64,000 nucleotides of DNA from Verrucomicrobiota bacterium JB022 (lineage in GTDB: Bacteria > Verrucomicrobiota > Verrucomicrobiia > Opitutales > Oceanipulchritudinaceae). Under the pieces are notes generated by a model, which saw only the letters and a program-made list of their open reading frames with translations, ran no database searches and had not been told where the DNA came from. Location: positions 164,001-228,000 of the forward strand of contig JAUTCQ010000013.1 of assembly GCA_030673845.1 (NCBI GenBank), given 5' to 3'. The position numbers were made by a program, and so were the translations under genes. Of this stretch, positions 43,402 to 50,757 are shown one piece after another. The stretch's first letter is position 1; each line of letters starts with the position of its first letter.

Positions 43402-43413
43402 GAAATATACCTA

Positions 43414-43707
43414 ATGCTAGGAATTCCTCCTATTATGAGGGATGCTCTTGTTAAAATGCACGAGCAAAGGCCGATTAGCCATACTGTGGAACGAGAGTCG
43501 CCAACTATGATCAGTTATCCCGGCACCCATTTGCCGCAGGCACGCCGCGCGGAGCTGAGAAATCAGTTGAGCGACGCGCTTTCGGTCATCCTTCTGCAGA
43601 CGGACCTCCTGCAGGACGACCATCTAACGGTCGACCTGGCCCATGAAACGGCTCTGGAAATCCGCCGCTCCGTCCAGCAGATGCGCAGCCTTCTGCGTTA
43701 CCTGTAA
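43414..43707 (+). CDS. Small protein of unknown function with a DHp-like helix
   Basis: This is a 97-residue protein from the first ATG; a shorter start at 43507 gives 66 residues. The C-terminal part, LRNQLSDALSVILLQTDLLQ..LALEIRRSVQQMRSLLRYL-like, forms two amphipathic helices like the dimerisation/phosphoacceptor hairpin of histidine kinases (N-x-L-S-D-A-L replacing H-E-x-R), but no phosphorylatable His is at the usual place and no ATPase domain follows. It starts 12 bases after uvrC. Function unknown; a degenerate kinase fragment or a docking protein are both possible. Confidence 0.6.
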   Translation: MLGIPPIMRDALVKMHEQRPISHTVERESPTMISYPGTHLPQARRAELRNQLSDALSVILLQTDLLQDDHLTVDLAHETALEIRRSVQQMRSLLRYL

Positions 43708-43837
43708 GCGGCATATCTGGGCCTGAATCCTCAGGCCATGCCTAAGCGCTTGCCACCCGGGCCGGTCTGGCAAGAATCCCGGCGTTGCAGGCGCAGATGC
43801 CTGCACGTGTCTCCACTTCTCACCTCCCGCTCGGACC

Positions 43838-44209
43838 ATGCAGCAAGAGATCGAAGTCTCGCCCGGCCAAACGATCATTCAGCAAGGCGAAGAGGGTATT
43901 GGCTTTTTCATCCTCAAAAGCGGCACCCTCGAAGTCTACAAGGACGACGTGCTGCTCGCGATGCTGATGTATCCCGGCACCGTCTTCGGCGAAATGGGCG
44001 GCATCCTCGGCCGCCCCCGCACCTGTACCATCCGCGCCAAGACGCAGGTCTCCATCATCCACGTGCAGATGGAGACGGTGGAAGAGCTGGTGCACGAGCA
44101 GCCCGAGATCGCGATCAAGATCATCAAGACCCTCGCCAACCGCCTCGACCGCACGACGCAAAAGCTGATCGACACCGCGCTCGAAAACCCGGTGTGGGCG
44201 GCGCGGTAG
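43838..44209 (+). CDS. Cyclic nucleotide-binding domain protein
   Basis: This 123-residue protein is a single CNBD. It has the beta-roll (VSPGQTIIQQGEEGIGFFIL, LEVYKDDVLLAML) and a phosphate-binding cassette FGEMGGILGRPRTCTIRAKT with Glu and Arg as in cAMP receptors. C-terminal helices (IAIKIIKTLANRLDRTTQKL) follow. No HTH is present, so it is not a CRP-type regulator by itself. Nucleotide ligand and partner are unknown. Confidence 0.88.
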   Translation: MQQEIEVSPGQTIIQQGEEGIGFFILKSGTLEVYKDDVLLAMLMYPGTVFGEMGGILGRPRTCTIRAKTQVSIIHVQMETVEELVHEQPEIAIKIIKTLANRLDRTTQKLIDTALENPVWAAR

Positions 44210-44212
44210 CCC

Positions 44213-44674
44213 TTAGGGCATCACCAGGCGCGGATCAAAATTAAAGGGTTCTGGCCCGCGTACCACCCATTTCAGGTCGAAATCGGGATGCTCTGGATTC
44301 ACGAGCATATTCTGCTCGGTCGGCACGATGACGCTAGGCACCAGCACAGCCGGAGCATCCTTGCTTGCTGCCCATGCCTCACCCCAGGCCCGGGTCGCTT
44401 CCAGATTGGTCGCCCAGTCTTCCGGAAGGTTGGTTGCCGCAGTCACCGCGTTGTCCGGCAGCTTCGCTTCCCAAAAGACGAACTCGCGCGATACCTTTCC
44501 CTGACGCAGGTGGACCAGCACCTCCAGGGCGCTGAGCGACAGCACCTCCGCCAGATAAACCATGCGGCAGCCGGGAGGATTCCAACGGCCTCCCGCATAA
44601 AACGCACCCATTCCGCCAAATGCATCCTTCACCGCCGAGGCGAAGGGTTTCGTCCCAAGTCTAAAGCCACGCAT
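44213..44674 (-). CDS. RES domain toxin (NAD+-degrading type II toxin)
   Basis: This 153-residue protein matches the RES family: FRLGTKPFASA with the conserved Arg, YAGGRWNPPGCRMVYLAEVL with Tyr, and LSALEVLVHLRQGK with Glu. RES toxins deplete NAD+ by phosphorolysis or hydrolysis. The end has PEHPDFDLKWVVRGPEPFNF. It lies five bases downstream of its cognate Xre antitoxin gene and is convergent with the CNBD gene, only three bases away. Confidence 0.92.
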   Translation of the reverse strand: MRGFRLGTKPFASAVKDAFGGMGAFYAGGRWNPPGCRMVYLAEVLSLSALEVLVHLRQGKVSREFVFWEAKLPDNAVTAATNLPEDWATNLEATRAWGEAWAASKDAPAVLVPSVIVPTEQNMLVNPEHPDFDLKWVVRGPEPFNFDPRLVMP

Positions 44675-44679
44675 GTCGT

Positions 44680-45081
44680 TTACTGGAAGACGCCATGGGC
44701 GAGGCCGAGCACGTAGCCGTGGACTTGATCGTAGCCGATGTCGGTATCGACGAGCTCCAGCATGGCAGCCCCGCCGAAAGCCGGCGTGGGTTCGCTCAAC
44801 CAGGCGCCTGCAGCCTCGTCCGTCGCATACAGGATACGCGCGAGGTGGTGCAGACGGGCAGCTCGCAACACCCGCTCCGACTCAACGTGGCCGAGGTGCG
44901 CACCGTCTTTCTTCTTACGGTTGACCGTACGGATCGAGAGCCCAAGCTTGTCGGCAAAAGCCTCGCGCGAGAGGCCATAAGTCTCCGCCACCGCGTCAAA
45001 CACAGCAGTCGAAATCCCCGCGCGGATTAGATTGATCTGCTCCTTGGGCGACAGTTCCACCAGTTCTTGAATCGCGCTCAT
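44680..45081 (-). CDS. Xre/MbcA/ParS family antitoxin
   Basis: This is a 133-residue antitoxin. The N-terminal half has a Xre-type HTH (YGLSREAFADKLGLSIRTVN). The C-terminal toxin-binding domain includes LARILYATDEAAGAWLSEPT, FGGAAMLELVDTDIGYDQVH, the DUF2384 pattern. It pairs with the RES toxin next door and should repress the operon; a perfect palindrome sits in the promoter. First gene of the unit. Confidence 0.92.
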   Translation of the reverse strand: MSAIQELVELSPKEQINLIRAGISTAVFDAVAETYGLSREAFADKLGLSIRTVNRKKKDGAHLGHVESERVLRAARLHHLARILYATDEAAGAWLSEPTPAFGGAAMLELVDTDIGYDQVHGYVLGLAHGVFQ

Positions 45082-45091
45082 GAGGTCAACC

Positions 45092-45120
45092 TAAGACAGA
45101 TGTCTTATTTTTCAAGTCAA
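45092..45120 (-). promoter_or_regulatory. Promoter with palindromic operator of the RES/Xre pair
   Basis: On the minus strand TTGACT (45120-45115) is followed after 16-17 bases by a -10 region that overlaps the perfect palindrome AAGACA-GA-TGTCTT (45093-45106). Placement suits antitoxin autorepression. Confidence 0.5.
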
Positions 45121-45244
45121 ATCGCCCAATTCCTGCTGATTGTAGATCACCACTCGCCGCCCGTGGAGCCACCTCTGGCGGGCGGTTTTGTCCATTTGGA
45201 GAACGTAGCTTGCCGCTCCCTCTATTCGGCGTGATAATCGGAGG

Positions 45245-45769
45245 ATGAAAAAGATCTTCTGGTTGTTGATGGGATTGTTTAGCCTACCTTTCATGCTTAA
45301 AGCCGAGCCACTTTCCAAGGGTGCCGAAGCTCCGGCGCTGCAAGTGACCACGCACGAGGGCAAGACGCTCGACCTTGCCGAGGCCTATGCCGAAGGCCCC
45401 GTGCTCGTCTATTTCTACCCGAAGGCCGATACGCCCGGCTGCACGGCCCAGGCCTGCAACCTGCGCGACCACTTCGAAGCCGTGAAAGACGCCGGCATCA
45501 CCGTGATCGGCGTCAGTGCCGACGGCGTGGACGCCCAAAAGGCCTTCGCCGAGAAATACCACCTGCCCTTTACCCTCGTGGCCGACCACGACAAGAAGCT
45601 TGGCAAGGCCTTCGGTGTCGACTCGATTATGGGCCGCGTCTTCTCGCGCCAGTCATTCCTCGTCGTCGACGGCAAGGTCGTGTGGAGCGACCTCAAGGCC
45701 ACGCCCGATTCCCAGGCCCAGGACGCCGTCGCCGCCCTCGAAAGCTACCGCAAAGAGCACCACAGCTGA
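45245..45769 (+). CDS. Exported peroxiredoxin (Bcp/PrxQ type)
   Basis: This is a 174-residue thiol peroxidase with a signal peptide (MKKIFWLLMGLFSLPFMLKA). The active site YFYPKADTPGCTAQACNLRD has the peroxidatic Cys66 and a second Cys71 five residues on, as in atypical two-cysteine PrxQ/Bcp. GVSADGVDAQKAFAEKYHLP and RQSFLVVDGKVVW complete the family blocks. Export suggests detoxification of peroxides outside the cytoplasm. Single gene. Confidence 0.92.
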   Translation: MKKIFWLLMGLFSLPFMLKAEPLSKGAEAPALQVTTHEGKTLDLAEAYAEGPVLVYFYPKADTPGCTAQACNLRDHFEAVKDAGITVIGVSADGVDAQKAFAEKYHLPFTLVADHDKKLGKAFGVDSIMGRVFSRQSFLVVDGKVVWSDLKATPDSQAQDAVAALESYRKEHHS

Positions 45770-45797
45770 GGCTCCCCCCTTGCAGCGTGATCTTTCT

Positions 45798-46757
45798 CTA
45801 AGCCGCCTCGATTGCCGGGGCGGTTTTTTCGTGCGCAGCGGCCCGCTGCTGGCCACGTTGCCAAAGCAGTCGACCGGCCCAGATCAGCAGGAAGTAGCCG
45901 AGGGCAACAGTCGCCACCGCCCCCGAAGTGGTCGTATCGAGCCATACGGCGAGGTGGAAGCCGCTGATCGCATATAGCGCCGACAGTAGAACGCTGACCA
46001 GCAGCACGTGCGGCAGGCGACTCGCCACCAGCAACGCGCTCGCGCCCGGGATGATCAGCATGGCGATGACCACGATCGGCCCGACTGCCTCGAAGGCGCT
46101 GACGATGACGAGCGAGAGCACGAACATCATGCCGTAGTGGAAGGTCTTGGGCTTGAGGCCCAGCGAACGCCCCAGCCCAGGGTCGAAGGTATTGACCACC
46201 AGCGGACGATAAAACGCCACGATCAGCGCCACCAGCCCGAGCAGCACCAGCCCCATCCGTACCAACGGCACAGTCCCCAAGGGCAGCCCCAGGAACTCTA
46301 CCGGGTAGAAGAGCGGGATAAACTCCAGCTCGCCATACAGCACGCAGTCCGCATCCAAGTCGATCTGGTCGGCAAAGACGGCAATCGCCAGCACCCCCAG
46401 CGCAAAGAAGCTGGAAAAGGTGATGCCCATGGCGGCGTCGGCCTTCACGCGACTGCTCTTGTGGATGTATTCGACCAGCAGCACCGTGAGGATGCCCGCC
46501 ACCGCCGCCCCGATGAACATCGGCAGTGTCGCCCGGGAGCCCGAAATGAAGAACGCCGCCACGATGCCCGGCAACAGGCTGTGGCTGATCGTATCGCCCA
46601 TCAGCGCCATGCGACGCAGGAGCAGAAAGGTGCCGATGAGCCCGCTGGCGGCCGAGACGAAGAACGCCATCAGCACCATCTGCAGACTGCCGGCAAAGTC
46701 GATCTGCCAAGGCTCCACGAATACACGTTGAAAATCGAAGGCGGGAATCAAGTCCAT
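45798..46757 (-). CDS. Metal ABC transporter permease (YtgD/MntD-like)
   Basis: This is a 319-residue inner-membrane permease of the ABC-3 family for Mn/Fe/Zn uptake, with about nine helices. Family blocks are LRRMALMGDTISHSLLPGIV, ADAAMGITFSSFFALGVLA, EAVGPIVVIAMLIIPGASAL. Last gene of the four-gene operon; starts four bases after the fused permease gene. Position equals ytgD in chlamydiae. Confidence 0.92.
   Translation of the reverse strand: MDLIPAFDFQRVFVEPWQIDFAGSLQMVLMAFFVSAASGLIGTFLLLRRMALMGDTISHSLLPGIVAAFFISGSRATLPMFIGAAVAGILTVLLVEYIHKSSRVKADAAMGITFSSFFALGVLAIAVFADQIDLDADCVLYGELEFIPLFYPVEFLGLPLGTVPLVRMGLVLLGLVALIVAFYRPLVVNTFDPGLGRSLGLKPKTFHYGMMFVLSLVIVSAFEAVGPIVVIAMLIIPGASALLVASRLPHVLLVSVLLSALYAISGFHLAVWLDTTTSGAVATVALGYFLLIWAGRLLWQRGQQRAAAHEKTAPAIEAA
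45803..45829 (+). terminator. Terminator of the peroxiredoxin gene, inside the opposing CDS
   Basis: CCGCC / GGCGG stem plus TTTTTT. The hairpin overlaps the last codons of the convergent permease gene, where it encodes part of KTAPAIEAA. Confidence 0.75.
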
Positions 46758-46761
46758 GGCA

Positions 46762-48204
46762 TCAATGGGTATGCGGGTGCGGATCGAGGTCTTGACGCCC
46801 CGGGATCAGCTTGCCGTGGGGGTCGCGCGAAGGGTAGTCGAGTCGACGTTCGAGCTGCCGCACCACGTCGTCGCCCAGGATGTGCTCGATAATGTCGGCA
46901 TCGTCGTGCACGTGGTCGGACTGGATGGAGGCCGCGTGCGTCAGGTAGAGCTCCCAGAGGCGGTGGTTGCGCACGATGCGGCAAGCCTCCTCCCAACCCT
47001 TTGGGGTCAGCATCAAACGGCGCTGGTCGACCATGCCGCCCGCTTGCGAAGCGTCGAACGTAGCCAATCCCGCCTGCAAGAGCTGCCGCACGTCGTGCTC
47101 AGCATCGTTGAGCGACTGGTTGCGGCGCTGCGCCAGCTCCCCCAGCGTGACGGCAGCATGAGCAAAGTCGGCGTTCTCGCGCACCTGGAAGATCGCCTTG
47201 AGCGTGTTCTCGCGCTGGATCTTGCGGTCGCGGTGGAAACGGCGAACCAGTCGCGGAACCACCCCGTGGTGCGGGCCGAAGAGGAACGCCACGATAAAGA
47301 CCAGCGTGGCGGAGAGCACGATCAGCGGCCCCGTCGGCAGGCTGTTTTCGAGGAATGACAGGAAGGCGCCCAAGATACCCGAAACGAGCCCGAAAGCCGC
47401 CGCCAGCCACAGCATCCGGTGCATGCGATCGGTCAAAAGGTAGGCCGTCGCCGCCGGAGTGATCAGGAGTGCCGAAACGAGCACGATGCCCACCGCCTGC
47501 AGCGACACGACCACCGCAAACGTGAGCAGCAGCATCACGAGGTAGTGGAACACGCCCGCGGGCAGGCCCAGTGCGCGCGCAAAGTCCATGTCGAAGCTCG
47601 TTGCCAGCAGCTCCTTGTAGCAGAGCAGCACGAGCAGCACCGCGAGGCCGGTGACGGTGGCGATCAGCACCACGTCGCCCTGCCCCAGTGCAGCCGCCTG
47701 ACCGAAGAAAAACTTGTCGAGGCCCGCCTTGTTGCCCTCCGGCAGGTTCTGGACCATGCGAACGAGCATGATACCCGCGCCGTAAAACCCGCCCAGCACC
47801 AGCCCGAGCGCGGCATCTTCCTTGAGCAGCGTGGTCCGCCGCACGAGGTTAGTCAGCAGCGTGCCAATCAAGCCCACCACCACCGCGCCGACGAAGATCG
47901 CCAGCGGGTCTTTGGTCATGTTCCACATGAAGCCGAGCGCGACCCCCGGCAACACAGCGTGCGAGAGCGTGTCGCCCATCAGCGAGAGCTTGCGCACGAG
48001 GATGAAGCTGCCCATGAGCCCGCAGGAGAGCCCGAGCAGACCACAGCCGACCACGACGTAGCGCACGCTCGCGTCCTGAAAACTCAGGAAACGCAGCGCC
48101 TGGTCTTGCCAGTTCACGTCGGTCAGGTCGCCGATCTTCGCGCCCCAGAGCAGCGCGGGCAGCAGCAGCCATAAGCCGAGAAGGAAAATGCGTCGCCGGG
48201 ACAT
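46762..48204 (-). CDS. Metal ABC permease fused to a DtxR/MntR-type repressor (YtgCR-like)
   Basis: This is a 480-residue fusion. Residues 1 to about 300 are an ABC-3 permease (LVRKLSLMGDTLSHAVLPGV, LQAVGIVLVSALLITPAATA). From about 310 follows a soluble region with a winged helix (IFQVRENADFAHAAVTLGEL, LMLTPKGWEEACRIVRNHRL) and a DtxR dimerisation/metal domain (WELYLTHAASIQSDHVHDDA, DIIEHILGDDVVRQLERRL). It ends His-rich (DLDPHPHTH). Chlamydial YtgCR has this layout and is cleaved to release a repressor of its own operon; the same is inferred here. The start MSRRRIFLLG at 48204 directly abuts the ATPase gene. Confidence 0.92.
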   Translation of the reverse strand: MSRRRIFLLGLWLLLPALLWGAKIGDLTDVNWQDQALRFLSFQDASVRYVVVGCGLLGLSCGLMGSFILVRKLSLMGDTLSHAVLPGVALGFMWNMTKDPLAIFVGAVVVGLIGTLLTNLVRRTTLLKEDAALGLVLGGFYGAGIMLVRMVQNLPEGNKAGLDKFFFGQAAALGQGDVVLIATVTGLAVLLVLLCYKELLATSFDMDFARALGLPAGVFHYLVMLLLTFAVVVSLQAVGIVLVSALLITPAATAYLLTDRMHRMLWLAAAFGLVSGILGAFLSFLENSLPTGPLIVLSATLVFIVAFLFGPHHGVVPRLVRRFHRDRKIQRENTLKAIFQVRENADFAHAAVTLGELAQRRNQSLNDAEHDVRQLLQAGLATFDASQAGGMVDQRRLMLTPKGWEEACRIVRNHRLWELYLTHAASIQSDHVHDDADIIEHILGDDVVRQLERRLDYPSRDPHGKLIPGRQDLDPHPHTH

Positions 48205-48205
48205 A

Positions 48206-49027
48206 CTAACCGCGCAGGTTGGTTTCGCGGGAGCGCGTATCAGCCACGGAACTGAGGATCGTGAGCCGCCCGCCGTAGGCCCGCTGCAGATTTTCCTCCG
48301 TAAAGACGTCTTCCGTCTTCCCATAGGTGACGAGGCGCATGTTGATCAGCACCAGCCGGTCGAAATAAGTCTGGGCAGTCGGCAAGTCGTGGTGCACCAC
48401 GAGGATCGTCTTCCCGCGGTCGCGCAGCTCGCGCAGGATTTCGATGATGGCCGATTCCGTCGCCGCATCCACCCCAACAAACGGCTCGTCCATGAAGTAG
48501 AGGTCGCTCTCCTGGGCGAGGGCGCGCGCGAGGAAGACCCGTTGCTGCTGGCCGCCGGAAAGGTTCGCGATCTGGCGGTCGGCGTAAGGCAGCATCTTGA
48601 CGCGATCGAGACAGGCGCGGGCGATCTCGATATCGTCCTTGCCCGGGCGGCGGAACAGGCCGAGCCGCCCAAAGCGACCCATCAACACCACATCGAGCGC
48701 GTTGACCGGGAAGTCCCAGTCGACGCTCTCCCGCTGCGGCACGTAGCCGATGCGCGTCACGGCCTTCTTGAAGGGCAGGCCGAAAAACTTCACCCAACCG
48801 CTACTGGCCGGCACGATGCCCATGCAGGCCTTGATCAGTGTCGATTTGCCCGCGCCGTTGGGGCCTACGATGCCCACGAGTTGCCCGGCCGGCACCTGCA
48901 AGTCGATCCCGTAGAGCACGGGTTTCTTGCGGTAGGCGACCGTGAGGTCGTGGATTTCGAGCGGCGGCGCTCCGCTTTGCGGGGCAGAGGCGGCGGGGTT
49001 GGCGGTATCAGCGCGCGAAAAGAGCAT
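48206..49027 (-). CDS. Metal ABC transporter ATPase (YtgB/MntB-like)
   Basis: This 273-residue ATPase has Walker A GIVGPNGAGKSTLIKACMG, Q-loop GYVPQRESVDWDFPVNALDV (the VDWDFPV block is typical of Mn/Fe/Zn uptake ATPases), signature LSGGQQQRVFLARAL, Walker B LYFMDEPFVGVDAA and switch His in ILVVHHDLPTA. The first 22 residues are a low-complexity leader. It powers the two permeases downstream. Second gene of the operon. Confidence 0.95.
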   Translation of the reverse strand: MLFSRADTANPAASAPQSGAPPLEIHDLTVAYRKKPVLYGIDLQVPAGQLVGIVGPNGAGKSTLIKACMGIVPASSGWVKFFGLPFKKAVTRIGYVPQRESVDWDFPVNALDVVLMGRFGRLGLFRRPGKDDIEIARACLDRVKMLPYADRQIANLSGGQQQRVFLARALAQESDLYFMDEPFVGVDAATESAIIEILRELRDRGKTILVVHHDLPTAQTYFDRLVLINMRLVTYGKTEDVFTEENLQRAYGGRLTILSSVADTRSRETNLRG

Positions 49028-49056
49028 AGGCGGTAACGGAAACGGCAGCGCGGCGG

Positions 49057-49986
49057 CTATTTGAGCGCGTCCACGATGGTGTTGACGTTGTGTTTGATCA
49101 TGCCCCGGTAGGTTCCGAGGTCATATGTCTCGCCGTGGGCCTCGGCCATGTCGCCAAGGGTGCCCAAGGCATCGGAAAAGAGTTCGCCGCCGACCTTCGC
49201 CCCCGAGTCTTCGCTGACGCGGCGGATCGTGCGGGGCGAGACCGAGCTTTCGACAAAGATGGCGGGGATCTTCTTGTCGCGGATGTAGTCGATCAACCGC
49301 GCCACGTCGGCCAGCCCGGCCTCGGTCACGGTCGAGATGCCCTGCACCCCGATCACTTCAAAGCCGAAGGAGCGGCCAAAATAGTTGTAGGCGTCGTGGC
49401 TCGTGATGAGGACGCGGCGCTCGGGCGGCAGCTCGTCTACGCGGCCCTGCGCCCAGGCGTGCAGCGCGTCCAGCTCGGCCTCGGCCCGCTGGCCGCGCTC
49501 GCGGTAGGCGGCAGCATTGGCGGGGTCGGCCTTGGCAAAGGCCTCCACGACGGCGGGCACCGTGCGCTTCCACAGCAGCGGATCGCCCCAGATATGCGGG
49601 TCGGGATGGCCTTCAAAAGCCTCTGGATGCAGCCGCAGATCCTCCGGGACCGCTTCGCCAATCGCAGCCACCGGCCGCCCGGAGCCCTCCATCACCCGCA
49701 GCACATCAGTCATGCGCCCTTCGAGGTGCAGCCCGTTGAAGAGCACCACATCGGCCCGGCGCAGCGCCACGATGTCGCGACGGGTCGGCTTGTAAAGGTG
49801 CGGGTCGACGCCCGCGCCCATCAACGCTTCGACTTCTACGGCATCTTCCCCCACCTGACGGGCGAGATCGGCCACCATCGTCGTCGTGGCGACCACTTGC
49901 AGCTTGGCCGCCAGGCCCGGAGCCAGCACACCCAGCAGGGCCGCCAGACCCAACAGCCTTCCAATCCAAAATACGCTTGCTCGCAT
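49057..49986 (-). CDS. Metal-binding lipoprotein-type periplasmic protein (YtgA/MntA-like)
   Basis: This is a 309-residue cluster A-I solute-binding protein with a signal peptide (RLLGLAALLGVLAPGLAAK). Ligand candidates form the His-His-Glu-Asp set of Mn/Fe binders: His in VDPHLYKPTRRD, His in DPHIWGDPLLWKR, Glu in AIFVESSVSPRTI and Asp in ELFSDALGTLGD. The His-rich loop of zinc proteins is absent. First gene of the uptake operon, 29 bases before the ATPase gene. ATG at 49986; the TTG one codon upstream is unlikely. Confidence 0.93.
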   Translation of the reverse strand: MRASVFWIGRLLGLAALLGVLAPGLAAKLQVVATTTMVADLARQVGEDAVEVEALMGAGVDPHLYKPTRRDIVALRRADVVLFNGLHLEGRMTDVLRVMEGSGRPVAAIGEAVPEDLRLHPEAFEGHPDPHIWGDPLLWKRTVPAVVEAFAKADPANAAAYRERGQRAEAELDALHAWAQGRVDELPPERRVLITSHDAYNYFGRSFGFEVIGVQGISTVTEAGLADVARLIDYIRDKKIPAIFVESSVSPRTIRRVSEDSGAKVGGELFSDALGTLGDMAEAHGETYDLGTYRGMIKHNVNTIVDALK

Positions 49987-50039
49987 CAAGCCCTAATCAA
50001 GCAGCAACGAAAGCCCTTTTGCAAGCGGTAGCGGAAAGT

Positions 50040-50057
50040 ATTTTGATGAATCAAAAT
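50040..50057. promoter_or_regulatory. Candidate operator of the metal uptake operon
   Basis: An 18-base palindrome, ATTTTGAT-GA-ATCAAAAT, lies 54 bases upstream of the first gene of the uptake operon. It is the obvious target for the fused repressor or the free MntR-like regulator. Confidence 0.5.
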
Positions 50058-50088
50058 AGCGAATCGAGCAAACGCCCGCTGACTGAAA

Positions 50089-50409
50089 CTAGAGACTTCC
50101 CCCTTCCATACGCCGATACAGCTCAAAGTACCGATGTCGCCCATATAGGTCGAGCAGACGAACCTCCTTCTGCCGCTCATCGATTTCAAAAAGGATCAGA
50201 TGCCCTTTCCATTTCAGGTAGCCGGTGCCGGGTACACGTGGCCGACTAAAAGCGGAGGGTGCACTGCCCAAAACGGAACGGCAGTGTAGCTCCAGTTCGG
50301 CAAAATACTGCTTTGAGTGCGCATCGCCCCACTGTTTGCGGGAATAGAGCACTTCTTTCCGCAACTCAGCGATGAATTCGTCGGAAAGCGAGACCCTATA
50401 TGTGCTCAT
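50089..50409 (-). CDS. RelE/ParE family toxin
   Basis: This is a 106-residue protein with the ParE-type pattern YRVSLSDEFIAELRKEVLYS, RKQWGDAHSKQYFAELELHC and RRYFELYRRM-like C-terminal strands after FEIDERQKEVRLLDLYGRHR. Toxins of this superfamily attack gyrase or ribosome-bound mRNA; which one is not decided by sequence. ATG at 50409 overlaps the antitoxin gene by 14 bases. Confidence 0.83.
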   Translation of the reverse strand: MSTYRVSLSDEFIAELRKEVLYSRKQWGDAHSKQYFAELELHCRSVLGSAPSAFSRPRVPGTGYLKWKGHLILFEIDERQKEVRLLDLYGRHRYFELYRRMEGGSL

Positions 50410-50659
50410 CGTCCGCACTCTCCAAGGCTTCGTTGACTGTCGCCGCGAAGGCACTGAAGTCGTGGAAATTGCGGTAACGCCCTTTTTGGCGCTCTTCTTC
50501 GATCAGTTCAAAAGCACGATCCATCACCTCTTCCTCGGTGGGGCGGGCGAAATACTGATGCAGGGCCGCTTCCACCACTTCGCTGGCCGAGCGGTAGCGC
50601 CCGGCCGCGATCCGGCGGCGGATCTGTTCCTCCAACTGCGGCGGCAAATCGACCTGCAT
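50396..50659 (-). CDS. ParD-like ribbon-helix-helix antitoxin
   Basis: This is an 87-residue antitoxin. The N-terminal ribbon-helix-helix domain reads MQVDLPPQLEEQIRRRIAAG, RYRSASEVVEAALHQYF, the ParD pattern. The charged C-terminal part (ELIEEERQKGRYRNFHDFSA) would bind the toxin. First gene of the pair. Confidence 0.87.
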   Translation of the reverse strand: MQVDLPPQLEEQIRRRIAAGRYRSASEVVEAALHQYFARPTEEEVMDRAFELIEEERQKGRYRNFHDFSAFAATVNEALESADDEHI

Positions 50660-50665
50660 GCCCGA

Positions 50666-50694
50666 AACCTAGCGAAAGTGGGGGGCGTCGTCAA
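50666..50694 (-). promoter_or_regulatory. Promoter of the ParDE-like pair, possibly leaderless
   Basis: On the minus strand TTGACG (50694-50689), 17 bases, TAGGTT (50671-50666). The expected start about 7 bases on falls on the A of the antitoxin ATG (50659). Confidence 0.45.
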
Positions 50695-50757
50695 TGCGGT
50701 GAGGAAGCTCCGGAACCGAATCTTGCCAATCGGCTTTGGGCCACCAAAATACGGAGG

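Noticed and set aside
43414-44209. Split two-component or cyclic-nucleotide signalling operon of the DHp-like and CNBD genes
   Set aside because: They are separated by 130 bases without visible coupling, and neither has a catalytic domain.
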